A stretch of 38,673 bases of DNA. Origin: Deltaproteobacteria bacterium (GTDB taxonomy: Bacteria; Myxococcota_A; UBA9042; CAIXZC01). Positions 1-7,202 of the stretch are shown here, piece after piece (within the stretch, counting starts at the first letter, position 1; every line of letters starts with the position of its first letter). The stretch lies in NCBI GenBank assembly GCA_016875215.1, contig VGRX01000009.1, forward strand, positions 1 through 38,673. The letters are read 5' to 3'. The notes beneath the pieces were generated by a model. The model saw only the letters and a program-made list of their open reading frames with translations, ran no database searches and had not been told where the DNA came from. The position numbers were made by a program, and so were the translations under genes.

Positions 1-50
1 AGACGGGGCGCTGACCGTCACGCTCACCCCGTGAACGGGCATTCCGGGGG

Positions 51-329
51 CTACGGTCCCTCTTCCTCTTCATCGTCCGAGGCGTGGTACTGGTAGTCCA
101 GCGGCTGTTCGGTGCGTTGGGCCCCCTTCGCTCCTGCCTTGAGATAGCGAAGAAGCCCGACGAACAGGATGAGCATGAAGACGACCAGCAGGGAGAGGAG
201 CATCCATCCCGCGACGAATTGCTGCTCACCCTCGGCCGAGGCACAACCGCAGAGCAAGGCCGCAACCGCAGTCCCACTCACTCCGGCTCCCGGCGCTATT
301 GCAACGTATTGCCCAAGCTCCCTTGCCAT
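51..329 (-). CDS. Small membrane protein of unknown function
   Basis: A 92-residue protein if translation starts at the ATG at 329, which is preceded by a purine-rich GAAGGGGG stretch; an ATG eight codons upstream (353) is an alternative. The longer ORF in the track is the same frame read through non-coding sequence. The N-terminal third is small and hydrophobic and ends in LLCGCAS, which could be a weak lipobox. A clear membrane segment follows at about residues 42-61, then a basic stretch and a very acidic C-terminal tail (SDDEEEE). I do not recognise a family. It stands alone, divergent from the large membrane protein at 558. Whether this is a lipoprotein with a second anchor or simply a membrane protein cannot be decided from the sequence. 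Confidence 0.55.
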   Translation of the reverse strand: MARELGQYVAIAPGAGVSGTAVAALLCGCASAEGEQQFVAGWMLLSLLVVFMLILFVGLLRYLKAGAKGAQRTEQPLDYQYHASDDEEEEGP

Positions 330-557
330 GGCCCCCTTCTCTGCCGCCCTCATTCTAGCCTTGGATTGCGGGGGGGACAAGTTCCTGGTACGCGGCGCAC
401 CACGCCGGGCCGTCAACCCGCACTGATGCGCTGCCGACATGCGGCCCAGAGCGCTCGACGAATGACCGGATGCCATGTAGAATGCGAGCCCCCGGGGGCG
501 GACGATGGCGGAAGCCTCGACAGTCCGCCCGGGTCCGTGCGAGGTGAAGTCGCGGTC

Positions 558-3071
558 ATGGTGCTCATCACGCTGCTGAAGTTCGCTGCCCTCGTGCTCG
601 GGCTGTTCCTGGTGCCGGGGCTCTTTCTCGCACGCCTCATCGGAAAGGGGAAACTCGAGGATGCGCCGGTCGCGGTCGCGTTCGCAGTGGGCACGAGCTG
701 GACCTGCTTCTGGGGGCTCCTGTCTACCGCACTCATCGGCCTGGTCGCTCCGTTTCACCTGTCGGCAGCGCTGCTGGCGGGGATCGCCCTTGCGACGACT
801 GCTGCCTGCATCGTTGCACTGCGCATGACCGAGGGGGGATTCGCCTTCCTGCGCGACGTCCTCGTCACCCGCATCCGCAAGGCTTTCTCACCCGGGCTCT
901 TCGCATTCCTCTTTCGTGTGTCCCTGCTCTTTCTCCTGTGCTACGACAGCCTCCTCTTCGACCAGGAACGGTGCCTGTCACGGGCCGGGATGCTCCCCTG
1001 CTTCGATTACCTCACCGCCGATCCTCCCGTCGGATTCAACGGCTGCCTCGATTGCTTCCGGGGACGCAACGCATTCCTGTTGTGGAATGGCGGACAACGG
1101 ATGGGACCTGCGGTGTTCTCGGCACCGTTCATGGCCCTGTTCGGGTTCGCCGGGTTCCGTGCCGGGCACTTCTTCTTCCTGCTGCTCACGGCCTGGTTCG
1201 GCTATCACCTGGGGCGCTCGCTCCTCGGTCCCAGCAGCCTGGGCTACCTGCTGGCCGCTGTGCTTGCGCTCAACCCTGCCGTCCTCTCGATCCCGCTCGA
1301 GGACGAGAACACCATGTGCCTCGGCCTGGGTACGGCGATGTTCTACTTCCTGCTCCGGAGGCAGCCGCAGTGGTTTCTGGGGGGCATGTTCTTCGGCCTG
1401 CTCCTGGGAATCCGCCACGTCGGGCTGCTGTCGGCCCCCGCAATCCTTCTGCTCGTGTGGTCCGCGGGCACGCCGGCCTCAGACGATACCGCCTGGGGTT
1501 CGCGCTGGATCGGCACGGGGCGGACGGCAGGGCTCGGCCTCTTCCTGGCGGGCACCGTCCTCTTCTCCTCCCCCTGCGGGATCACGCATGCCATCGCCTT
1601 TTTCGAGGGCCGCCCGCTCTTCGAATCGTTCATCTCCATGCCGCCGGCTACGCACTCGTTCCTGGGGTTCGAGTTCTCGATCAACGGGTTGCTCTCCTGG
1701 CCGTTCGTTCCGGAGCCGATCCGCAGCCCGTACAACGGGTTTCCGACCTTGCTGGCGTTCCCGCTGGTCCTCGTGAGAACGTTCGGGATCGTGGGAATCG
1801 CCCTGGTCCCGGTCGGGATCTGGTGGGGCCTTCGGCGGTACCGGACAGCCACGGCGGTCGGGCTGCTCTGGTTCCTCCCTCAGCTCACGATGCTGTGCAC
1901 GATGGGGAACTGGGTCGAGCCGAACAAGATGGGGGTGTACCTGAGCTTCGCGCAGCCGGTCGCCGTGGCCGTCGTGTTCGGGCTGGCGGCACTGGTGGAG
2001 ACCTATGCTCCCCTGTTGAGAGGGGCAGCCTCCGGGATGTTCGCACGGCTGATCCCTGACAACCCTGCAGCGATTCCGCGGGTCTGCCGCGTCTCCTCGA
2101 CGGGTATCTTTGGCGGCGTGACCTTGCTGCTTGCCGTGCTGCAGCCGCTCTGCGCCGGATGGGAAGCCCCGGTGGACCGGCGCAACTTCAAGGCAAGGGT
2201 TGCCTACGCGTTCGACGACTACCCGGTGACCCCGACCATGCTGGTCCGCGTGGAGCCCGACTACGCCCGCCTCGACCGGGAGCGGCTGACAAGGCGCTCG
2301 CTCCTCCCCGACTTCACGCAATGCCGCGACCTGTGGTTGCCCACCCTGCTTGCGGCGAGATGGCGCAACGTGGTCGACGATTTCTCTGCCCCGTCGTTCG
2401 CCCGGTTCCGTGAGCGGCCCAAGGATCGGTTCCACACGCTGTCCGGCGTCCCTGCGCCGCGGGAGCGCACGACGGAAGGGCTCGGGCCGCCGGACCTGCG
2501 TCGCGGCCCCCGCGTGCTGATGGCGGACCTCATGCACCACCCCGTCAGTCGGCTGCGGGACGCGATGGCGGGGGACGGCCGCAATGACGGAACGGCGACC
2601 GGGCAGACCCATGACGGCAACGCAGCCGAGTCATCCGGGCTCTCCCTGTCCGCGGGGCGGACCGTCCGGTTCGACCTCACCGTGCCCCCCGCCTCGGGAA
2701 TGCGCTTCCTTCTGCCGGGCGAGGCGTGCACGACGTCGGTCCGGGTGCACGACCGAATCGTGGTGGCAACCGACCTGGTCCTGCCCTGGACCGACGGTCT
2801 CCCGTGCCACCTGGCCGTGATTCCCGTCCGTCCCGGCTCGTACTGGGCCGCGATCTGGTACGGGCCCTATTCCTTCGACCACCTGGCGACGAGGGATGAC
2901 GTGACGTGGCTGCGTGGGGCCGACCCCGCGAACCTGTGCTTCGAGCTGCCTGAAGGCTCGATCCTGCGGGTCAACGATCTCACATCCATGGAGCCTTCCC
3001 GGTTCCACGTCTGGACCGCTCTGGCAGCTCCGGACGTGCCGGTCTGGGGCCCAATCCCGAGCTCCTACTGA
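558..3071 (+). CDS. Large polytopic membrane protein, possible GT-C-type glycosyltransferase
   Basis: An 837-residue protein. I chose the ATG at 558 because a hydrophobic segment (MVLITLLKFAALVLGL) starts there and AGGTGA lies about 10 nt upstream; the 84-557 part of the track ORF has no protein-like character. Residues 1 to about 530 form many membrane segments separated by short loops. The first long loop contains several Cys (CLSRAGMLPC, GCLDC) and a later one has EDEN. Residues of about 535-837 are mostly soluble and probably extracytoplasmic. The plan of an acidic first loop, 10 or more helices and a C-terminal globular domain resembles PMT/ArnT-type GT-C transferases, but I see no diagnostic motif, so this is only a suggestion. 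The stop codon overlaps the stop of the convergent ABC ATPase gene by 7 nt. Confidence 0.7.
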   Translation: MVLITLLKFAALVLGLFLVPGLFLARLIGKGKLEDAPVAVAFAVGTSWTCFWGLLSTALIGLVAPFHLSAALLAGIALATTAACIVALRMTEGGFAFLRDVLVTRIRKAFSPGLFAFLFRVSLLFLLCYDSLLFDQERCLSRAGMLPCFDYLTADPPVGFNGCLDCFRGRNAFLLWNGGQRMGPAVFSAPFMALFGFAGFRAGHFFFLLLTAWFGYHLGRSLLGPSSLGYLLAAVLALNPAVLSIPLEDENTMCLGLGTAMFYFLLRRQPQWFLGGMFFGLLLGIRHVGLLSAPAILLLVWSAGTPASDDTAWGSRWIGTGRTAGLGLFLAGTVLFSSPCGITHAIAFFEGRPLFESFISMPPATHSFLGFEFSINGLLSWPFVPEPIRSPYNGFPTLLAFPLVLVRTFGIVGIALVPVGIWWGLRRYRTATAVGLLWFLPQLTMLCTMGNWVEPNKMGVYLSFAQPVAVAVVFGLAALVETYAPLLRGAASGMFARLIPDNPAAIPRVCRVSSTGIFGGVTLLLAVLQPLCAGWEAPVDRRNFKARVAYAFDDYPVTPTMLVRVEPDYARLDRERLTRRSLLPDFTQCRDLWLPTLLAARWRNVVDDFSAPSFARFRERPKDRFHTLSGVPAPRERTTEGLGPPDLRRGPRVLMADLMHHPVSRLRDAMAGDGRNDGTATGQTHDGNAAESSGLSLSAGRTVRFDLTVPPASGMRFLLPGEACTTSVRVHDRIVVATDLVLPWTDGLPCHLAVIPVRPGSYWAAIWYGPYSFDHLATRDDVTWLRGADPANLCFELPEGSILRVNDLTSMEPSRFHVWTALAAPDVPVWGPIPSSY

Positions 3072-4000
3072 CCCTGCGCCAGCTGCTCCCCCCGCACGCA
3101 ACGCACGAAATGCCCTGGTGCGACTTCGCTCTCCCGCGGCATGTCCGCTCCGCACGCTTCCTCGGCCAGGGGACAGCCGGCCTGGAACGGACATCCCGTC
3201 AGAGCCGTTGCGAACTGGGCCACCGGCCCCTTCCGGGCTGCTGCGAGATGGCGGCTGTAGGGATGGAGCACCTGGTTCCAGGTGCGAAACGCTTCCACAC
3301 GCTCCACAGCCACTCCGGCAAGCAGCACCATCGTCTTGCCGCAGAGGCGCTCGGCCTCGTCAAGCCGGTGCGTGACCCACACCACCGCCTGCTTCCGGTC
3401 GCGGGCCAGCCCGACAGCCTCCTCGAGCAAGGCCTCCCCGGTTTCGGCGTCGAGCGACGCAGTAGCCTCGTCGGCAAGGAGAACGGGGGGGCTGTGCACA
3501 AGGGCACGGGCCACCGCAACCCGCTGGCACTGCCCGCCGGACAGCGCTGCGGGGCGACGACCGTGCATCTCTCGGCCGATTCCCAGCCGTGCGAGCAGAT
3601 CCCCGGCCTGGGTCAGAGCCTTCCCCCAGGGGCAGCCGGAAAGGTGGACGAGCGGCTCGGCGACCGCGTGGATCACCTTCTGCGTGGGATCGAGCGAAGG
3701 TCGGGGGAGTTGGAGGACCAGCCCCAGCCTCCGGCGGGCTGCCCGAAGGCTGCGGCCACCGGGGAGGAGCGGCGTGCCGCCGATCTCCACCGTTCCCCTC
3801 TCCGGGCCGATGAATCCGGCCAGCGCTGCCACGAGCGTGCTCTTGCCCGCCCCGCTCTCCCCGACCACGGCCACCGATTCCCCGGGCTCCAGCCGGAACG
3901 AGAGGTCGCGCAGGGCAAAGACATCCCCATCCGGATGCCTTGCCCAGACCTGATCGACTCGAACTGCCGGGATCGACTCTGCCCGCTCGTTGTGCCCCAT
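3065..4000 (-). CDS. ABC transporter ATPase, oligopeptide (DppF/OppF) family
   Basis: A 311-residue ATPase. It has Walker A GESGAGKS, a Q-loop region resembling DppF (LQLPRPSLDP), an intact signature LSGGQCQR, Walker B with catalytic Glu (LLADEATASLD) and an H-loop His (WVTHRLDEA). The C-terminal tail has the Cys-rich oligo_HPY-like pattern (GCPFQAGCPLAEEAC) typical of this family. I chose the ATG at 4000, preceded by GGGGAGAAGAGGG, over the upstream GTG at 4090. It is the last gene of the minus-strand cluster and pairs with the DppD-like ATPase at 4136. Together with the two permeases it would energise movement of peptides or similar solutes across the inner membrane. No solute-binding protein is encoded nearby. 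Confidence 0.88.
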   Translation of the reverse strand: MGHNERAESIPAVRVDQVWARHPDGDVFALRDLSFRLEPGESVAVVGESGAGKSTLVAALAGFIGPERGTVEIGGTPLLPGGRSLRAARRRLGLVLQLPRPSLDPTQKVIHAVAEPLVHLSGCPWGKALTQAGDLLARLGIGREMHGRRPAALSGGQCQRVAVARALVHSPPVLLADEATASLDAETGEALLEEAVGLARDRKQAVVWVTHRLDEAERLCGKTMVLLAGVAVERVEAFRTWNQVLHPYSRHLAAARKGPVAQFATALTGCPFQAGCPLAEEACGADMPRESEVAPGHFVRCVRGEQLAQGQ

Positions 4001-4135
4001 CCTTCCCTCTTCTCCCCGCAGGTCGGGCGCAGAGCACCCTCCCCCAGGATCTTCGCTCCGGTCAGGACCCGTGCCCTTGGGAGGCTGCACAGAATCACTT
4101 CGCCGTTACGACCTCACTTGGCGAAGCAGTTTCGA

Positions 4136-4834
4136 TCAGCCTCCTTGCTCCGTCCGCTCCTCCCGGTCCGGGCCCGCCCTGGGCGTCGAATCCTCCTCCC
4201 GACCGCCGGCAGCGAACTCCGCCGCCAACCCGAACCACCGCCGGCCGCCGGCCCCGAGGTGAAGCCTGTGCTCGATCCGGGCCGCGGCAAGCAGCTCCGG
4301 GTCGTGCGTGGCAATCACGTACGCCGACGACTGCCGGCGCACCAGCTCGACCGCGCTCCAGCGCACCGACGGGTCGAGCCCGGCGGTCGGCTCGTCGAGC
4401 AGCGTCAGCGGAGCCCTTGCCGCCAGCACGGCGGCCAACAGCACCCGCTTGAGCATCCCAGCCGAGAGTTGGTGCGGATAGAGGGCCAGGACGTCGACCG
4501 TCAACCCGAGCGCCGCCAGGTTGGATTCGAGGTTCGCGGTCCACTCGACCTTGGTGCAGAACCTACGGGCATCGAGTAGCTGCCCCCGGAGACGACGGTA
4601 GGAGGAGAATGCGGCCAGCGCATCCTGGACGCCGAGCACGACGGCCCCGGGGAGCTCGAGCAGGCCGGAGACGGCGTGCGGCGAGACACCCGCCATTCCT
4701 TCGAGCACCGAGGTCTTGCCCGTGCCGCTCGCACCCGAGAGGAGCATCCGATCGTCCGGACATTCGAAGCTGACCGGAGGGACCAGGGCTGCCCCCCCGT
4801 CTGCGGTCACACTGAAGTGAAGCGCCCGGATCAT
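4136..4834 (-). CDS. ABC transporter ATPase, short DppD-like, degenerate signature
   Basis: A 232-residue ATPase starting at an ATG (4834) with a GAGGAG ribosome site 6 nt upstream. Visible motifs are Walker A GASGTGKT, Q-loop VQDALAAFSS (compare the family's FQDPMxSLNP), signature YPHQLSAGMLKR, Walker B LTLLDEP, D-loop GLDPS and H-loop ATHD. The YPHQ lead-in identifies the DppD/OppD branch. Two things are odd. The first signature Gly of LSGGM is Ala and the following R-Q pair is L-K. The protein is also about 90 residues shorter than usual DppD and lacks the C-terminal oligo_HPY region. The catalytic Glu is kept, so the site formed with the DppF partner may be asymmetric but active. It lies 67 nt downstream of the DppC-like gene and 135 nt upstream of its partner. 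Confidence 0.85.
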   Translation of the reverse strand: MIRALHFSVTADGGAALVPPVSFECPDDRMLLSGASGTGKTSVLEGMAGVSPHAVSGLLELPGAVVLGVQDALAAFSSYRRLRGQLLDARRFCTKVEWTANLESNLAALGLTVDVLALYPHQLSAGMLKRVLLAAVLAARAPLTLLDEPTAGLDPSVRWSAVELVRRQSSAYVIATHDPELLAAARIEHRLHLGAGGRRWFGLAAEFAAGGREEDSTPRAGPDREERTEQGG

Positions 4835-4901
4835 CGTTCGCTCCTCTGCCCCGGCAATCGCCGGGAGTCCCCGCAGCAGCGGCAAGCCTCCAATCCCCCT
4901 C

Positions 4902-6254
4902 TCACTTGCCGCTCCTCTGCCCTGCAAGCCGCCGCGCCAGCTCCTCCCCCAGCAGGTTCAAACTCCACGCCAGCATCAGAACCGTCCCCGCCGGCGCCAG
5001 CAGCAGCAGGGGTGAATCGGCCATGTGTGCAACCCCTTCTCCCAGCAGGATTCCCAGCGACGGATACGGGGGCTGGATGCCGAACCCGAGGAAGGACAGG
5101 AACGCCTCCTCCAGCACCAGCGCCGGGACCAACAGCACCGCATACGCGGAGATCGGCAGCACCGTGTTCGGGACGATGTGACGCGCCACGAGCCGAATCG
5201 TCGAGAATCCCATCCCGGCCAGGCTCCTGACGAACGGCGCCTCCTTGAGCGAAACCGCCAGCCCCCGGGCGTAGCGGGCCAGCGAGAACCACTGCACCGC
5301 ACCCAGCGCAGCAAACAACAGCACCGCCTGGGCCAGCGCCGCGGATTCGGCCTCCTGCCACCGCATCTTCAGCACGTCCCGGGAGAAGACCGACAACAGG
5401 ATCACCAGGAAGATGAACGGGACGCTCTGCAACACCTCGAGCAGGCGCAGGAACGCACGGTCTGCAGCCCCGCCCACGAGCCCGCTCAGCAGACCGAGCA
5501 GCGTCCCGAGGAGCAGGCTCACGGTGGCAGCGGCCAGCGACACGAGCATCGACACGCGCAGGCCGTACAGGAGCCTGGCCAGCAGGTCCCGCCCCAGCGA
5601 ATCGGTCCCCAGCAGGTGCGTGCGGGTCCGAGGCACGCCGACAAGCTCCTGCCGCGAGATCCGCCCGTCCAGGTCCTGGTCGAAGCCGGCAGCATCCAGT
5701 CCGTCCAGGGCCAGGAAGGCCGTCCCCAGCGCCCACTCGTCACGGGAGACCACCCGATCCGAATCGCGGTCGAGCGCTGCCGCCTCGAGCCTGTTCCGCA
5801 TCCGCTCAGGGACTCCGGCCAGCGCCGCATCCCACCCCTTCCGGTCGGCGCCGGACCGCCCCCCGGCAGCCTCGAATGCCCGGCGCATCTCGGAGGCCAG
5901 CCCCGGCAGCTCCTCCAGCTCGGGGCAGTAGTAGCGTCCACCTGCGGACCGTGAGCACGCAAGGACATCGTCGCCGTCCGAGTCGAGCGCGTCCATGAGC
6001 GCATCGTCCGCCAGGTAAGAGCGCGGGTGCGGCTCGACCGAGACGCCCCCCGGTGCCAGCAGGGGCGACAAGGGATCGGGCTGGTCGTACCGGAAGCCGG
6101 CCACGCGGCTCGACAGGGGACCCGCCAGCGCTGCGACCAGGATCAGGCTGCCAAGCAGCACTGCAGGGATGCAAAGCCCCCCGCGTCTTCCCGCAAGGGC
6201 CAGCCCCGTCTCGAGGACGCGGGGACCCGTCGCGTTCCGGGCGGCAGCGCTCAT
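4902..6254 (-). CDS. DppC-like ABC permease with an EF-hand-bearing periplasmic insertion
   Basis: A 450-residue inner-membrane permease. The first membrane segment is at about residues 28-46. The conserved HxLGTDSLGRDLLARLLYG motif of DppC/OppC proteins appears only at about residue 213, followed by the usual block of five segments with the EAA-like cytoplasmic loop (EAPFVRSLAGMG). DppC proteins normally have about 40 residues between segment 1 and this motif; here there are about 165. The extra stretch holds two textbook 12-residue EF-hand loops, DRDSDRVVSRDE (162-173) and DQDLDGRISRQE (192-203), plus a degenerate one, DSDGDDVLAC (91-100). Its ATG overlaps the stop of the DppB-like gene (ATGA), so the permeases are probably translated together. 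Calcium control of gating or of partner docking is an inference. Confidence 0.9.
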   Translation of the reverse strand: MSAAARNATGPRVLETGLALAGRRGGLCIPAVLLGSLILVAALAGPLSSRVAGFRYDQPDPLSPLLAPGGVSVEPHPRSYLADDALMDALDSDGDDVLACSRSAGGRYYCPELEELPGLASEMRRAFEAAGGRSGADRKGWDAALAGVPERMRNRLEAAALDRDSDRVVSRDEWALGTAFLALDGLDAAGFDQDLDGRISRQELVGVPRTRTHLLGTDSLGRDLLARLLYGLRVSMLVSLAAATVSLLLGTLLGLLSGLVGGAADRAFLRLLEVLQSVPFIFLVILLSVFSRDVLKMRWQEAESAALAQAVLLFAALGAVQWFSLARYARGLAVSLKEAPFVRSLAGMGFSTIRLVARHIVPNTVLPISAYAVLLVPALVLEEAFLSFLGFGIQPPYPSLGILLGEGVAHMADSPLLLLAPAGTVLMLAWSLNLLGEELARRLAGQRSGK

Positions 6255-7195
6255 GGCCCCCTCCGACTGCCTTCGAGCCGCTGCCGAGGATCGAGGAACG
6301 AATGCAGCGTCTCGAACACGAAGTTGCAGAGCATCAGGAGCACGGCATAGACCAGTATGGCGGCCATCACCAGCGTGTAATCCCTGCCCTGGGCTCCGTG
6401 CACGAAGCATGCCGCAGCCCCGGGAATCTCGAAGATCGCCTCCACGACGAACGACCCGGTCAGGATCCCGGCCACCACCGGCCCAGCATAGTCGAGCATC
6501 GGGATGAGCGCGGACGGTACTACGTACCGCCAGAAGATCCGAATCCGCGGTACCCCCCGCGCCGCGGCCGCTATCCACATCCCTTCCGACATCCGCTGCG
6601 CGACGTTGGCCCGGATCAGGCGCTGGAACACGGCCCCCGACGAGATCCCCAGCGTCAGCACCGGCAGCAGCTTGTTGCGCCAGGAATCGAACCCTCCCAG
6701 CCGCAACGGCGACCCGGGCTGGCCGAGCAGCTCCCGTCCCAACGCCCCCAGCACGATGAGCGAGGCCGAGATCACCGCCAGGGAGATCCCGCTGGTCACC
6801 CGATCGAGACTACCCCCCGGCCTCCGACCCGCGGCCAGCCCCGCCGCTGCCCCGACCAATACGGCCACCAACAGAGCCCAGAACCCCAGCTCCAGCGACA
6901 CGGGGAGCGCTTCCGACAGCACCTCGCCGACCGTACGGCCCGGTGCGAAGCTCAGGCTTGGCCCCAGGTCCCCCCTGAGATACCCCGACAGCGTGACGAA
7001 GTACTGCTCCCACCAGGGACGATCCAGCCCGAACCGCCTCTCCAGGTTGGCCAGCGTCTGCTCGGGCAACCCCTGGATCCGGTCGAACGGCCCCCCCGGG
7101 GCGAGGCGCATCAGAGCGAAGCTGGCCGAGTACACCAGCACGAGAACGGCCAGGGCCGCTGCCAGCCGGGCCGCAGCCATGCGCAGCCCGCTCAT
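6251..7195 (-). CDS. DppB-like ABC permease
   Basis: A 314-residue permease of the DppB/OppB family. The N-terminal helix is followed by the family's periplasmic pattern (LMRLAPGGPFDR, then FGLDRPWWEQY and YLRGDLGPSLSF), a hydrophobic core, the cytoplasmic EAA-like loop with AAARGVPRIRIFWRYVVP, and a final pair of helices. The length is normal for the family. The start was set at the ATG at 7195, 7 nt after the stop of the transglutaminase-like gene; no strong ribosome site is visible, and an ATG five codons further in (7180) is possible. Tight packing on both sides (7 nt upstream, 4-nt overlap downstream) argues for translational coupling and one operon. It forms the transmembrane channel with the DppC-like subunit. 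Confidence 0.88.
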   Translation of the reverse strand: MSGLRMAAARLAAALAVLVLVYSASFALMRLAPGGPFDRIQGLPEQTLANLERRFGLDRPWWEQYFVTLSGYLRGDLGPSLSFAPGRTVGEVLSEALPVSLELGFWALLVAVLVGAAAGLAAGRRPGGSLDRVTSGISLAVISASLIVLGALGRELLGQPGSPLRLGGFDSWRNKLLPVLTLGISSGAVFQRLIRANVAQRMSEGMWIAAAARGVPRIRIFWRYVVPSALIPMLDYAGPVVAGILTGSFVVEAIFEIPGAAACFVHGAQGRDYTLVMAAILVYAVLLMLCNFVFETLHSFLDPRQRLEGSRRGP

Positions 7196-7202
7196 GAACG
7201 GA

